64,000 nt of DNA. It comes from Neobacillus sp. YX16. GTDB lineage: Bacteria; Bacillota; Bacilli; Bacillales; Cytobacillaceae. Each line of letters begins with the position of its first letter. The stretch's first letter is position 1. A program made the translations under genes and the position numbers. Location of the stretch: NCBI RefSeq assembly GCF_030123505.1, contig NZ_CP126115.1:3796001-3860000 (forward strand), read 5' to 3'. The notes under the pieces are model-generated. The model was given only the letters and a program-made list of their open reading frames with translations, did no database searches and had not been told where the DNA came from. Positions 45,389 to 53,943 of the stretch are shown piece after piece.

Positions 45389-45596
45389 CTTACCTCTGAC
45401 TCTACCTTTCCTTGTTAAAGCGTAAGATTAGCTTTTATTCGTTACCGATAACCCTACTTTTCCTCGCTCACGGGCACGATTAGCTCCTACTCGTTACCGA
45501 TAACCCTTCTTTTCCTCGTTTACGGGCACGATTAGCTCCTACTCGTTACCGATAACCCTTTCTTTGCTCATTCACGGGCACGAATACCCCCTAATA
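45389..45596. repeat. Tandem repeat, four units of 52 bp
   Basis: Units start at 45441, 45493 and 45545, each opening GTTACCGATAACCCT and carrying ACGGGCACGATTAGC in the middle; a degenerate first unit occupies 45389-45440. The spacing is exactly 52 bp. GTTACCGATAAC is a near palindrome. No open frame runs through it, since 52 is not a multiple of three. Confidence 0.9.
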
Positions 45597-45602
45597 CAAC
45601 GA

Positions 45603-45630
45603 AAAAAGACTCTCAAATGAGAGTCTTTTT
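45603..45630. terminator. Terminator of the cold-shock gene
   Basis: AAAAAGACTCTC and GAGAGTCTTTTT around four bases. Confidence 0.88.
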
Positions 45631-45647
45631 ATATATGTCGGTTCTAA

Positions 45648-45848
45648 TTATGCTTTACGAACGTTAGTAGCTTGGGGTCCACGTTGACCTTGTTCTACTT
45701 CAAAAGTAACTGCTTGACCTTCGTCTAAAGTTTTGAAACCTTCGCTTTGGATAGCTGAGAAATGTACGAATACATCGTCTCCTGCTTCTCTTTCGATGAA
45801 TCCGAAACCTTTTTCTGCATTAAACCATTTTACTTTACCTTGTTCCAT
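45648..45848 (-). CDS. Cold shock protein (CspA/CspB family)
   Basis: A 66-residue CSD protein: [20 protein letters not shown] carries RNP1 (KGFGFIE) and VFVHFSAI carries RNP2. Such proteins bind single-stranded nucleic acid and act as RNA chaperones. The ATG follows GAGGAGG. The open frame continues 34 codons upstream, but that is the long leader typical of csp mRNAs. The promoter is at 45966-45994, giving a leader of about 110 bases that could fold for cold regulation. Confidence 0.96.
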   Translation of the reverse strand: MEQGKVKWFNAEKGFGFIEREAGDDVFVHFSAIQSEGFKTLDEGQAVTFEVEQGQRGPQATNVRKA

Positions 45849-45965
45849 TTGTTGTTTCCTCCTCGTGTGCTGTGCACACATTGTGTTACTATCCTTGCTC
45901 AGTTCTTTAGACGTAAAGTTTGAAAACTTTTTAATCCAACTGACAGACAAAAATAATTCTTCTTT

Positions 45966-45994
45966 ACTATAACAGAGATTTCCTATTAATGCAA
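45966..45994 (-). promoter_or_regulatory. Sigma-A promoter of the cold-shock gene
   Basis: Minus strand TTGCAT, 17 bases, TATAGT. It lies about 118 bases upstream of the ATG, in keeping with the long leaders of cold-shock genes. Confidence 0.75.
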
Positions 45995-46024
45995 ATTAAT
46001 ATCAGAAATCTTTTTTAAACCATT

Positions 46025-46189
46025 TCAAGTATATTTAATAACATGGGGCCCTCGCCGGATTTTCAAATTCACCCTTTTACTAGGACGATAATAAATATAC
46101 TCACTGGTATCCGATACCGCAATCGAAATTTCCTCTGAAAATAATTCACTAATGACATCTAGCAGTGAAACAACTGTAATACTCTTCAA
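46025..46189 (-). CDS. Small protein, 54 residues, translationally coupled
   Basis: TTG overlaps the TGA of the DUF2161 gene (ATTGA) and has GGGGGAG seven bases upstream, so translation is likely. The product reads VVSLLDVISELFSEEISIAVSDTSEYIYYRPSKR and ends RRGPHVIKYT (in full 54 residues). The segment EEISIAVSDTSEYIYYRPSK resembles the N-terminal sensor of certain cytosolic chemoreceptors, of which it might be a truncated relative. Family not sure. Confidence 0.6.
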   Translation of the reverse strand: MKSITVVSLLDVISELFSEEISIAVSDTSEYIYYRPSKRVNLKIRRGPHVIKYT

Positions 46190-46929
46190 TTGGACTCTCC
46201 CCCGTCCCTTATTTCTAGTTTTTCTAAATAATACTTTATTAGATCCTGAAACTCCTGCATCTCAAGTTTTCCTTTTTCATTAAGGATGTAGGTTCCCCTC
46301 TTAATCCTATCAAACCATCCATAATAGTTTTTCGTCAAGATAGAGGGTATTTTATCACCTGCTCCCAGATCTTTTAATGCCTTCGGGGATAACGGTCCCA
46401 TTTTATCTAGGAAACAAGCAATTTGAATGCAATTTTCTTTGTAGGCAGTCATAATTTTCGTTCGACTGCTGCCGCCAACATTGAAATCGGCACTGCGGCC
46501 GTTAATTTCTTTCAAAATGGCATCTCTCTTCATCTTGTTTCTAGCGGTGCCTTTTTTAGGATTAAAGGGAGTTGGGTGGATGAGTATATCTACACTTGAG
46601 CGATTTCCTGGAAAGGAAACTACAATCAAACCTAGTTCTAGTCTTTTTATTAAATGACATTTATCTGCCCATTGCTTAGAATTCATCCGAACCTTAGGTT
46701 TAGGAATCGCTATATATACCTGATTTGTTAACTTTTGCCGTTTGGCTGCTTGAATAAGAAGATCTACACTTAATGTGAGCTTTAATTCAATAATGACCAG
46801 TTCATCCTCTTTAACTGCGACCATATCACAGTCCTTTACTTCACCATAAACCTCATAGCCTTCCCGTGAAAAATACCTCTGTATCGGTTTATATAAATCT
46901 ATCTCTTGTAGTTTTTTCTTCTCTTTCAT
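46186..46929 (-). CDS. DUF2161 PD-(D/E)XK-type phosphodiesterase-like protein
   Basis: A 247-residue protein. The nuclease-like core is in DCDMVAVKEDELVIIELKL (residues about 33-51), giving D, then E-x-K. A helix with VDLLIQAAKRQKLTNQVYIAI follows (motif AAKRQKLTNQVYIA). The rest is a winged-helix-like end (LTKNYYGWFDRIKRGTYIL). DUF2161 is annotated as a putative nuclease or phosphodiesterase; no defence neighbour is present. AGGAG precedes the ATG. Confidence 0.85.
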   Translation of the reverse strand: MKEKKKLQEIDLYKPIQRYFSREGYEVYGEVKDCDMVAVKEDELVIIELKLTLSVDLLIQAAKRQKLTNQVYIAIPKPKVRMNSKQWADKCHLIKRLELGLIVVSFPGNRSSVDILIHPTPFNPKKGTARNKMKRDAILKEINGRSADFNVGGSSRTKIMTAYKENCIQIACFLDKMGPLSPKALKDLGAGDKIPSILTKNYYGWFDRIKRGTYILNEKGKLEMQEFQDLIKYYLEKLEIRDGGESN

Positions 46930-47129
46930 TTGTATCTCCTAATGATCTTTTTCTCCTAGTAATCTTAACATGAAAAGGTTAGCGGTTTAACTTAGATTTT
47001 TAAAGGAATTAGTTATATAACAATTTTTAACAAGTGAATTGTATTTGAAATAGCCTATTCTGTCAGAATTATGTTACTATTATTTTTGTTAAAATAAATA
47101 GAGAATTTGAGTGTTACTGGGGGATAAAA

Positions 47130-48698
47130 ATGAAAGATAAATTCTTAACAAAGCTATATTGGGTAATACCTGGGGTCATCCTTATTTTCGGATTGCTATT
47201 ATTATTTTATGAAAACTTTGCTAAAGTGACAGAACCGCCTTCCTCAGATTGGAGCAGAGCCTTAACAGTTGGCGTATCCGATCTAAACAAACTGCCTCCA
47301 GTCAAAGTGACAGAGGATGGAGAATTTGTTTTTACTAGATTTGAAGATGGAAAATTAGCCACTACAACACTTGGAAAAGACTACAAGGTTAAAGATCAGA
47401 ATACGTACGATATTCCAGTAGATAAATGGACACAAGTGTATCAGCAAGCTGATTCAATCATTTACTTTGATTTTAAAAATATTTATGATCAAGATAAGAA
47501 TACCATCATCACTAATGTGGAGAAGTTCTATCCTCTCGAAAACATGATTCTTTATGTAAAAGAAAACGAACTCTATCAGCTTTCACCGGATAGTAAGAAA
47601 TCCGAAAAGATTATGGATGTTGATTTAAAGAAACTGAATATTATTCCGCAGGAAAACGAAGAGGGAGTAAATATACTAGCTTATGCATCGGATCCAAACG
47701 GAGTCGATCTTACGCTGCACCAATTAAATAACGGAAAAATAAATACGGTTTATCAAACAAGATTAAAGGTTGACCCTGGAAAAGTTGTTAACGATATCTC
47801 CTTTGCAATGGAAAATCAAACCTTAGCACTTTTACTTCAGGAAGAGCTGCAATCCACACAAGGAAATCCAGAGTTTTTCAATTATTTTATACAAACAATG
47901 ATTACTATCCAGGATACGCCACCGCTATTTGAATTACATTTTCAAGACCCAGCCGGTACAAAAAACCTGACCGAGGTTTCAGATGTCGTTCTTAAATTAA
48001 AAAATGACAAACCAACTATATTATTTCATGCGAATGGGCGAACAGAAACTCAATTCAATGATAGTTCAACCTTTAATATCTATACAGCTGATATAAACGA
48101 AAAAGGCAGAACGAAAACAGAGAGACTCAGCAATACTCCAGAAATTTCAACTAATCCGCAGTGGATGAATGAAGATTCCATTGCATGGGTGGATTTGGAT
48201 GGTGATGGACATAAAATAAAAATATCATCATCTAATAAGGATGCAATAAGTAGATTAATTGAGTTCACACAAGACGATTGGCTGCATGCACTTGGAAAAA
48301 CACTGGGCATGGTAACTTCGTCATTTTTTGGGATTGCCTTTTCAATTATTTGGTTTATTTGGCCCATTCTTTTCATTGTGTTTATGTATATTTTCAGAAA
48401 TAGAATCGCTGATCGTGACCCGTCTTGGTACTTTTATACAGGAATTGGGCTTTACGCTATTGCAGCGGTCATTTGGAAAGATCGGTTTTTTATGGATAAC
48501 ATTTATACAAACGCACCGAATTACTTAACCTTTACCGGCAGTTCGTATTTTTACATGATCTTATTCGCAATCATTGCTTTTTGGTTAACGATTCATACGA
48601 GAAAAGTAAATCATTGGACCGGTACAGTTAGAATTATGTATTTTGTTGGTATTCACATTTTACTATTAACAATATTCTTCGGTCCTTATATCATATAG
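47130..48698 (+). CDS. Hypothetical membrane protein with extracytoplasmic propeller-like domain
   Basis: A 522-residue protein. One N-terminal helix (about 9-27, LYWVIPGVILIFGLLLLFY) is followed by an outside domain of about 360 residues with repeated short beta segments (EFVFTRFEDGKLATTTL, SIIYFDFKNIYDQDKN, PTILFHANGR, SIAWVDLDGDGHKI), as in beta-propellers. Four helices follow near the C-terminus (about 390-520). Family not recognised. Start ATG has GGGGG ten bases upstream. It is a single gene with its own terminator. Confidence 0.78.
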   Translation: MKDKFLTKLYWVIPGVILIFGLLLLFYENFAKVTEPPSSDWSRALTVGVSDLNKLPPVKVTEDGEFVFTRFEDGKLATTTLGKDYKVKDQNTYDIPVDKWTQVYQQADSIIYFDFKNIYDQDKNTIITNVEKFYPLENMILYVKENELYQLSPDSKKSEKIMDVDLKKLNIIPQENEEGVNILAYASDPNGVDLTLHQLNNGKINTVYQTRLKVDPGKVVNDISFAMENQTLALLLQEELQSTQGNPEFFNYFIQTMITIQDTPPLFELHFQDPAGTKNLTEVSDVVLKLKNDKPTILFHANGRTETQFNDSSTFNIYTADINEKGRTKTERLSNTPEISTNPQWMNEDSIAWVDLDGDGHKIKISSSNKDAISRLIEFTQDDWLHALGKTLGMVTSSFFGIAFSIIWFIWPILFIVFMYIFRNRIADRDPSWYFYTGIGLYAIAAVIWKDRFFMDNIYTNAPNYLTFTGSSYFYMILFAIIAFWLTIHTRKVNHWTGTVRIMYFVGIHILLLTIFFGPYII

Positions 48699-48701
48699 CA
48701 T

Positions 48702-48738
48702 AATAAACTCCCCATTTCTAAATGGGGAGTTTATTTGT
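48702..48738. terminator. Bidirectional terminator
   Basis: AATAAACTCCCCATTT and AAATGGGGAGTTTATT, a 16-bp perfect stem between convergent genes. Confidence 0.85.
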
Positions 48739-48748
48739 ATGGATGAAG

Positions 48749-49849
48749 TTAATTCTTTTTGAATGCCTTCATTTTTTCATCTAAAAGTTTAAAAACCTTT
48801 GATAATTCTTCTTTTGGAAGCTGGGAATACAAATCCCCAATGCTTACTTCATAGTTACTTGCTGCCTTATTAACTTCTCGAACATAACTGGTTAAGCCAA
48901 TGCTAGTTTCTTCGTAGATTGATACTAATATCAATTCCATTTCCTCTTTTGGTGCCTCAAAATGGACATGAAACATATTGGAGACTGGTTCCGATGGCTT
49001 GGTCGAAACACCATGACATTGATTAAAACAGCGGGCAAATTCTTTCGCTTCCTCATAGTACTGATTCATTTTTCCCACTCGTTGATCGAAATAATAATCG
49101 GCACTTAGGATGTAAGGGTAAAGACTGATTAAATCGCCGCCATGACGCCTTTTCCATACTTTCGATTCATCCGTAAAGGCTTTATCGCCTGCGAGAATCG
49201 CACCTGCAATCCCGCCGATTCCTTTGTAAAAAGAAACATATACACTATCAAAAAGTGAACAAACCTCTGCAGCAGACTTTTGATAGTAAGGTAGAATTTC
49301 AAAGAGTCTCGCTCCGTCTAAGTGTATACGAATCCCCTTTTCCTTACAATATGCCGAAATATCCTCCAGTGTTTTGTAATCCGGAAGTTGTCCGCCAATC
49401 TCTCGTTGCGGCAATTCGAGCAATAAACAGGCAATGTCCTCCTCTAATCCTACAACGTCTTCAAGTTGAATAACACTGTCTTTATCTGCTAATAAAATAG
49501 ACTCAATATAGTGCAATTTCTTTAATCCATCTTCTTCATGTATTTCTAAATGGCTTAATGGATGGTAGGCCACTTTATTAATTCCCTTATGGTCACACCA
49601 AATTCGTAAAGCGGTTTGCTGGGCCATTGTTCCGCTAGGGAAAAAGACAGCATACTCTTTACCAAGGTACTTAGCCATTTTCGCTTGGAAATCGTCGATG
49701 ACTTGGCCCTTACCGTACATTTCGCTTTCCATCTCTCCATCGATATTCATGAATGCCTCTTTTAACACTTGAATATTCCTTGGACCATGACCAGACGTCT
49801 TATAAGAGGTTTTTTTATAAGCTTCTGCTAAAATATTTTTCTCTGACAT
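48749..49849 (-). CDS. Threonine-aldolase-like PLP enzyme (beta-eliminating lyase family)
   Basis: About 366 residues of aspartate-aminotransferase fold. FFPSGTMAQQTALR near residue 72 is the PLP phosphate site, IRIHLDGARLFEILPYY carries the aspartate that pairs with the PLP nitrogen, and SFYKGIGGIAGAIL carries the Schiff-base lysine. The family cleaves L-threonine or related beta-hydroxy amino acids to glycine and an aldehyde. GGGAG seven bases upstream favours the ATG at 49849. It is a single gene. Confidence 0.88.
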   Translation of the reverse strand: MSEKNILAEAYKKTSYKTSGHGPRNIQVLKEAFMNIDGEMESEMYGKGQVIDDFQAKMAKYLGKEYAVFFPSGTMAQQTALRIWCDHKGINKVAYHPLSHLEIHEEDGLKKLHYIESILLADKDSVIQLEDVVGLEEDIACLLLELPQREIGGQLPDYKTLEDISAYCKEKGIRIHLDGARLFEILPYYQKSAAEVCSLFDSVYVSFYKGIGGIAGAILAGDKAFTDESKVWKRRHGGDLISLYPYILSADYYFDQRVGKMNQYYEEAKEFARCFNQCHGVSTKPSEPVSNMFHVHFEAPKEEMELILVSIYEETSIGLTSYVREVNKAASNYEVSIGDLYSQLPKEELSKVFKLLDEKMKAFKKN

Positions 49850-49940
49850 CCTGTTTCTCCCTTCAGACATCTATTACTGAATATTATTTTCTATTTCTAT
49901 AATAACAGTTGCTTGTCTGACCTTAAATAGATTATTACAC

Positions 49941-49972
49941 GAAAATAGGACATCATCTAAAGGATGATGCCC
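49941..49972 (-). terminator. Terminator of the bioY-bioB operon
   Basis: GGACATCATC and GATGATGCCC pair (one mismatch) around a five-base loop, with TATTTTC beyond on the minus strand, 22 bases past the bioB stop. Confidence 0.75.
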
Positions 49973-49993
49973 AGATATTTCTTCAACTATTTT

Positions 49994-50986
49994 TTATGCA
50001 TTTATGGTTTCTTTAACAAAATCCACCTCAAAACCTAAATCCTCAAGCATTTGATGATCTGCAGTAGTTTCTTGTCCAGAAGTGGTTAAGTAATCTCCTA
50101 CAAAGATCGAATTCGCTGCATATAATCCAAGCGGCTGTAAACTTCCTAGGTTAACCTCTCGTCCACCTGAAATTCTGATTTCCTTCGTTGGATTCACATA
50201 CCGCATAAGAGCTAGGACCTTCAAGCAGTACCTAGGATTCAACTCTTTAGTGCCTTCTAGCGGAGTACCATCTATTGCATGTAGAAAATTAACGGGAATA
50301 GAATCTGCATCTAATACCTTTAGACTCATTGCCACGTTTACTACATCCTCTTTCGTTTCCTTCATACCAACGATTATTCCTGAACAAGGAGAAATCCCTG
50401 ATTCTTTTACTAACTCAACAGTATTAACTCGATCATCATAAGAGTGTGATGTGGTGATGGAGTCGTGGTGATCTTCTGAGGTGTTTAGGTTGTGATTGTA
50501 TCGATCAACACCAGCTTCCTTCAGCTTGGCGGCTTGGTCTGGTTTTAAAATTCCAAGGCAGGCACAAATCTTCAATTGGTACTTGTCCTTTATTTCCTTT
50601 ACTGCTGAAACAACCTGGTCTAATTCATGATTACTAGGACCTCTTCCACTTGCTACGATGCAATAGGTACCAGCATGAAGCTGATAAGCTTGGTCTGCTC
50701 CTTTAAGGATGGTATCTTTATCCACCATTCGATATTTTTGAATTGGAGCATTAGAGATACTTGATTGCGAACAATAGCCACAATTTTCAGGACAAAGACC
50801 TGATTTCGTATTAATTAACATATTAAGCTTAACCTTATTTCCATAATAGTGATGGCGAATAGCGTAAGCTCCCTGCAATACCTCTAATAACTCCATATCC
50901 GAGGAATTAAGAATACTTAATGCTTCCTCTTTTGTAATTTCATGACCATTTAGCACCTCTAAAGCCAATTCACTCCATTTACTCAT
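49994..50986 (-). CDS. bioB: Biotin synthase
   Basis: A 330-residue radical SAM enzyme: the cluster motif is CPENCGYC (Cys65, Cys69, Cys72), followed by CSQSSISNAPI, then NHNLNTSEDHHDSITT and the conserved ISGGREVNLGSLQPLG. It inserts sulfur into dethiobiotin. GTGAGGG precedes the ATG. Only bioY is adjacent; the earlier biotin genes are not in the window, so the strain may make biotin from imported dethiobiotin or have the rest elsewhere. Confidence 0.97.
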   Translation of the reverse strand: MSKWSELALEVLNGHEITKEEALSILNSSDMELLEVLQGAYAIRHHYYGNKVKLNMLINTKSGLCPENCGYCSQSSISNAPIQKYRMVDKDTILKGADQAYQLHAGTYCIVASGRGPSNHELDQVVSAVKEIKDKYQLKICACLGILKPDQAAKLKEAGVDRYNHNLNTSEDHHDSITTSHSYDDRVNTVELVKESGISPCSGIIVGMKETKEDVVNVAMSLKVLDADSIPVNFLHAIDGTPLEGTKELNPRYCLKVLALMRYVNPTKEIRISGGREVNLGSLQPLGLYAANSIFVGDYLTTSGQETTADHQMLEDLGFEVDFVKETINA

Positions 50987-51005
50987 AACAATCCCTCACT
51001 TTTTT

Positions 51006-51596
51006 TTAACTCACTTTTCTAACATAGCTAGTTTGACTTCTAGACAAGGTACGTTTTAGTCGATGTCCCATAACACCTGCAAAAATTGCTAGAATGATAT
51101 CTTTTGGCAGTGGAACAACCATCCATAACCAAGCCATCTTATAGGTAAACCCATCTGGAGCAGACGCCCAAATTTTATAAGCTGCATACATCCAGTTCGT
51201 TCCGAAAACATAGTTGATTGCCATCCCTATAAGTGCAGCAAAAGCATATACCCGAACTGTATTTTTCATTTTTTCAATTATGTAACCCGTAGCATACGCT
51301 GTAAAAACATAAGAAACAATAAATCCAAATGTTGGCCTCAAGAAATGGCCAAGTCCTCCTCCAAATTGAGCAAATACTGGAACTCCTACTAAACCTACAA
51401 ATGCGTAGACCATCATAGCGATGGCTCCCAATCTACTGCCCAGGACCACTCCTGCTAAAATAGCAAAAAATGTTTGCAACGTAATGGGTACTCCCCCCAC
51501 GACCATGAATGGCGCAAGGGCTGTAATGTTAGCCCCTACAGCCATTAGAGCCACAAACATTGCTGCTAAAGTAAGATCAATCGTTCTAAGTTTCAT
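51006..51596 (-). CDS. bioY: Biotin transporter BioY
   Basis: A 196-residue S-component with six membrane helices. VPITLQTFFAILAGVVLGSRLG (motif PITLQTFFAILAG) and GRPTFGF-like LRPTFGFIVSYV with MVVPLPKDIILAIFAG are the family signature. It binds biotin for an ECF transporter or works alone. GGGGGG lies seven bases before the ATG. It is first in the operon with bioB, behind a BirA-type operator. Confidence 0.95.
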   Translation of the reverse strand: MKLRTIDLTLAAMFVALMAVGANITALAPFMVVGGVPITLQTFFAILAGVVLGSRLGAIAMMVYAFVGLVGVPVFAQFGGGLGHFLRPTFGFIVSYVFTAYATGYIIEKMKNTVRVYAFAALIGMAINYVFGTNWMYAAYKIWASAPDGFTYKMAWLWMVVPLPKDIILAIFAGVMGHRLKRTLSRSQTSYVRKVS

Positions 51597-51625
51597 AACC
51601 AGCCCCCCAAATATTCATTAAATTA

Positions 51626-51680
51626 AGAATAATTGGTCCGTCAACTTATGTCAACCAAAAATATTATTAGGTTGACATAA
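51626..51680 (-). promoter_or_regulatory. Promoter and BirA-type operator of bioY-bioB
   Basis: An 11-bp perfect inverted repeat, TTATGTCAACC (51646-51656) and GGTTGACATAA (51670-51680), is separated by 13 bases. The downstream half contains the -35 TTGACA (minus strand, 51649-51654); 17 bases further is -10 TATTCT (51626-51631). BirA bound here would block the polymerase. The spacer is slightly shorter than in other BirA boxes I know. Confidence 0.82.
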
Positions 51681-51812
51681 AAGTTTATTCATAACTGGAA
51701 TATGCCCGTCTTGATTCAATACAGTACCCATATTTAACCCATTTTCATACAATAGGATAGGTATTCGACTAGATGAGATTATACTGGCTTTTCAAAGGAG
51801 ATGAAAAGGAAA

Positions 51813-52253
51813 ATGACGATTAGAAAAGCAACCTACGAGGAAACGCAACGGATCTTGAATTATCATTTAGTGGTATTAAAAGAGGCCACCATGGGTTACG
51901 TTAAGCCAAGCCGTGAAAAAGCGATTGAAATGATGACTCCTTTTTTAAATGGCGGTGGTTATTACCTTGTTCGGGTTAAAAATAATGTTATTCAGGGCTG
52001 GGTGGGATTAGGTCGCATCATTGATCAAAACACGGATGAAGAGGTTGGCTTTATCAATGAAATGTATGTACTCCCACCCCATCGCAAACAGGGTGCTGCC
52101 GAAAAATTATGTAAAGCAGCTTTCATCCAGTTACGAGCAGAAGGCCATAAAAAAGTCCAATTGAATGTTTATGCCGGAAACCATGCCAAACATCTTTACG
52201 AAAAGCTGGGGTTTAAAGACGTTTCCACCCTAATGTCAAAAAACTTGGATTAA
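51813..52253 (+). CDS. GNAT family acetyltransferase
   Basis: A protein of about 146 residues: MTIRKATYEETQRILNYH opens it, FINEMYVLPPHRKQGAAEKL is motif A, the acetyl-CoA site, and NHAKHLYEKLGF is motif B. The substrate is not readable. AAAAGG lies just before the ATG at 51813; an ATG four codons earlier (51801), just after AAAGGAG, is an alternative. Single gene before the repeat array. Confidence 0.88.
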   Translation: MTIRKATYEETQRILNYHLVVLKEATMGYVKPSREKAIEMMTPFLNGGGYYLVRVKNNVIQGWVGLGRIIDQNTDEEVGFINEMYVLPPHRKQGAAEKLCKAAFIQLRAEGHKKVQLNVYAGNHAKHLYEKLGFKDVSTLMSKNLD

Positions 52254-52286
52254 ATTTTGTAATGTTTTTACTAAATATGTATAGCA

Positions 52287-52853
52287 GAAAATCTAATGAC
52301 CCTTTACATCTCTCAACTGATTTAAGGGGAATCAGTTTCCCTCTCTAATGACCGCTAACACTATTTTTCTGGTTCAATGGGAATCAGATCCCCTCTCTGA
52401 TGACCGCTAACACTATTTTTCTGGTTCAATGGGAATCAGATTCCCTCTCTGATGACCACTAACACTATTTTTCTGGTTCAATGGGAATCAGATTCCCTCT
52501 CTGATGACCGCTAACACTATTTTTCTGGTTCAATGGGAATCAGATCCCCTCTCTGATGACCGCTAACACTATTTTTCTGGTTCAATGGGAATCAGATTCC
52601 CTATCTGATGACCGTTAATACTATTTTTCTGGTTCAATGGGAATCAGATTCCCTCTCTGATGACCGCTAACACTTCTGGTTCAATGGGAATCAGATTCCC
52701 TCTCTGATGACCACTAACACTATTTTTCTGGTTCAATGGGAATCAGATTCCCTCTCTGATGACCGCTAACACCCTTTTTCTTCTTCAATGGGAATCAGAT
52801 CCCCTCCCTAATTCCCTCAGCAACCATTTTTATGATTCGAAGGGAACGAGTCT
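52287..52853. repeat. Tandem repeat, about ten units of 52 bp
   Basis: Units begin CCCTCTCTGATGACCGCTAA and start at 52339, 52391, 52443, 52495, 52547, 52599, 52651, 52698, 52750 and 52802. The spacing is 52 except 47 between 52651 and 52698, where five bases are missing. Degenerate copies flank both ends. Each unit contains GGGAATCAGATTCCC, a 15-base palindrome. There are no unique spacers, so it is not CRISPR. This fills the 600-base gap between two genes. Confidence 0.95.
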
Positions 52854-52859
52854 ACTATT

Positions 52860-53876
52860 CTACTCTTTAAAGTATTGCACAATTGTTCCTTTGCCATCTT
52901 CAACCTCAACCACTCCAAATGCACCATTCACAAATGTAATTTGTGGTGGTACATGACCACAATCGATGTCATAAATAATCGGGATTTGGAGCTCATCAGA
53001 CAAGTCTTGGTAAACATCCTCGATTGTATAGTTTTCAACTGATTCATTGGCAGAACTACGACCAAACATAATACAGGAACAGTCTTCAAACCAACCTGCT
53101 AATTTCATCTGTACTAACGACCTGCGCAAATCTGTCGTTATTAAATCACAATTCTCAAAATACCACATGATGGGTTCTTCGTGAATATGATTTTCCCTAA
53201 AGTTCTGTAAATCCCCAAAAGGGGTACCAATTAAATGTCTAATGATATCAATGCACCCACCCAGCAAACGCCCTTTAGCCTTTACCTTTTCGCCTGAAAC
53301 GGTTTTCCATTTGGTTTCCTCTGTTAGATGAAAAACACAAGGAGATGGGTTATCATGCTGCCACATCTGTTGATATTTTTCTGATGAAAATTGGGTAATA
53401 GATAATCCTGTTTTTGTTGATAAAACACTCTCCCACATAGCAGTAGTATCATCAGAAAATTCGCCTCTTAAATCAATTAAGTTCGTTCCATGTGCCGTAG
53501 CAATACCTGTCTTTAACGTAATGGCCAGCAGCAACATGCTCGTATCCGAATAACCGAGCACCCACTTATTATTCATGTTATCAAAATCAAGCTCTTCTAG
53601 GATTTCAATAAGTAGCTCTCCACCCCACGGAGGGAGGATAAGATTGATGGTTTCCTCCTTCATCATTTCATTAAACTCTTGGGCACGTTTTTTAGCAGGA
53701 GAAGATTTTGCTTTATCCTGAGTCCAAACGGTATCACCACAGATAATACTATAGCCTCTTTCTTCTAGTCGACTGCATGAAAGTTTCACTAACTCATGAA
53801 GCTCTTCTTCCACACCTGATGAAGGTGCAGTTACTCCTATAGTTGCCCTTTTTTTCAAAAATGGATATGTAATCAT
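52860..53876 (-). CDS. S66 family peptidase (LD-carboxypeptidase/MccF-like)
   Basis: A 338-residue protein with the S66 serine in LGYSDTSMLL (about 110), the Glu in MWYFENCD and the His in DIDCGHVPPQ, which together make the Ser-Glu-His triad. The opening ATIGVTAPSSGVEEEL is typical. Relatives cleave LD-peptide bonds in peptidoglycan or disarm microcin C-type toxins. The size and motif spacing suit the MccF-like branch. AAGGGGAG precedes the ATG. It directly follows the repeat array. Confidence 0.9.
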   Translation of the reverse strand: MITYPFLKKRATIGVTAPSSGVEEELHELVKLSCSRLEERGYSIICGDTVWTQDKAKSSPAKKRAQEFNEMMKEETINLILPPWGGELLIEILEELDFDNMNNKWVLGYSDTSMLLLAITLKTGIATAHGTNLIDLRGEFSDDTTAMWESVLSTKTGLSITQFSSEKYQQMWQHDNPSPCVFHLTEETKWKTVSGEKVKAKGRLLGGCIDIIRHLIGTPFGDLQNFRENHIHEEPIMWYFENCDLITTDLRRSLVQMKLAGWFEDCSCIMFGRSSANESVENYTIEDVYQDLSDELQIPIIYDIDCGHVPPQITFVNGAFGVVEVEDGKGTIVQYFKE

Positions 53877-53943
53877 TCTAACTCTCCCCTTTCTTAACTG
53901 CAGAAATTATTACCATTATTCTACAGTTTCCCTCGAAAAGGTA

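Noticed and set aside
45740..45950. Extension of the cold-shock protein by 34 N-terminal residues
   Set aside because: The family starts at the ATG behind GAGGAGG; the extra codons are the mRNA leader downstream of the promoter at 45966.
52287..52853. CRISPR array
   Set aside because: The repeat units abut without unique spacers, and no cas genes are nearby; it is a plain tandem repeat.
52759..52956. A 65-codon frame inside the tandem repeat
   Set aside because: It arises from repeat sequence and the opposite-strand peptidase; the 52-bp period changes frame at every unit.
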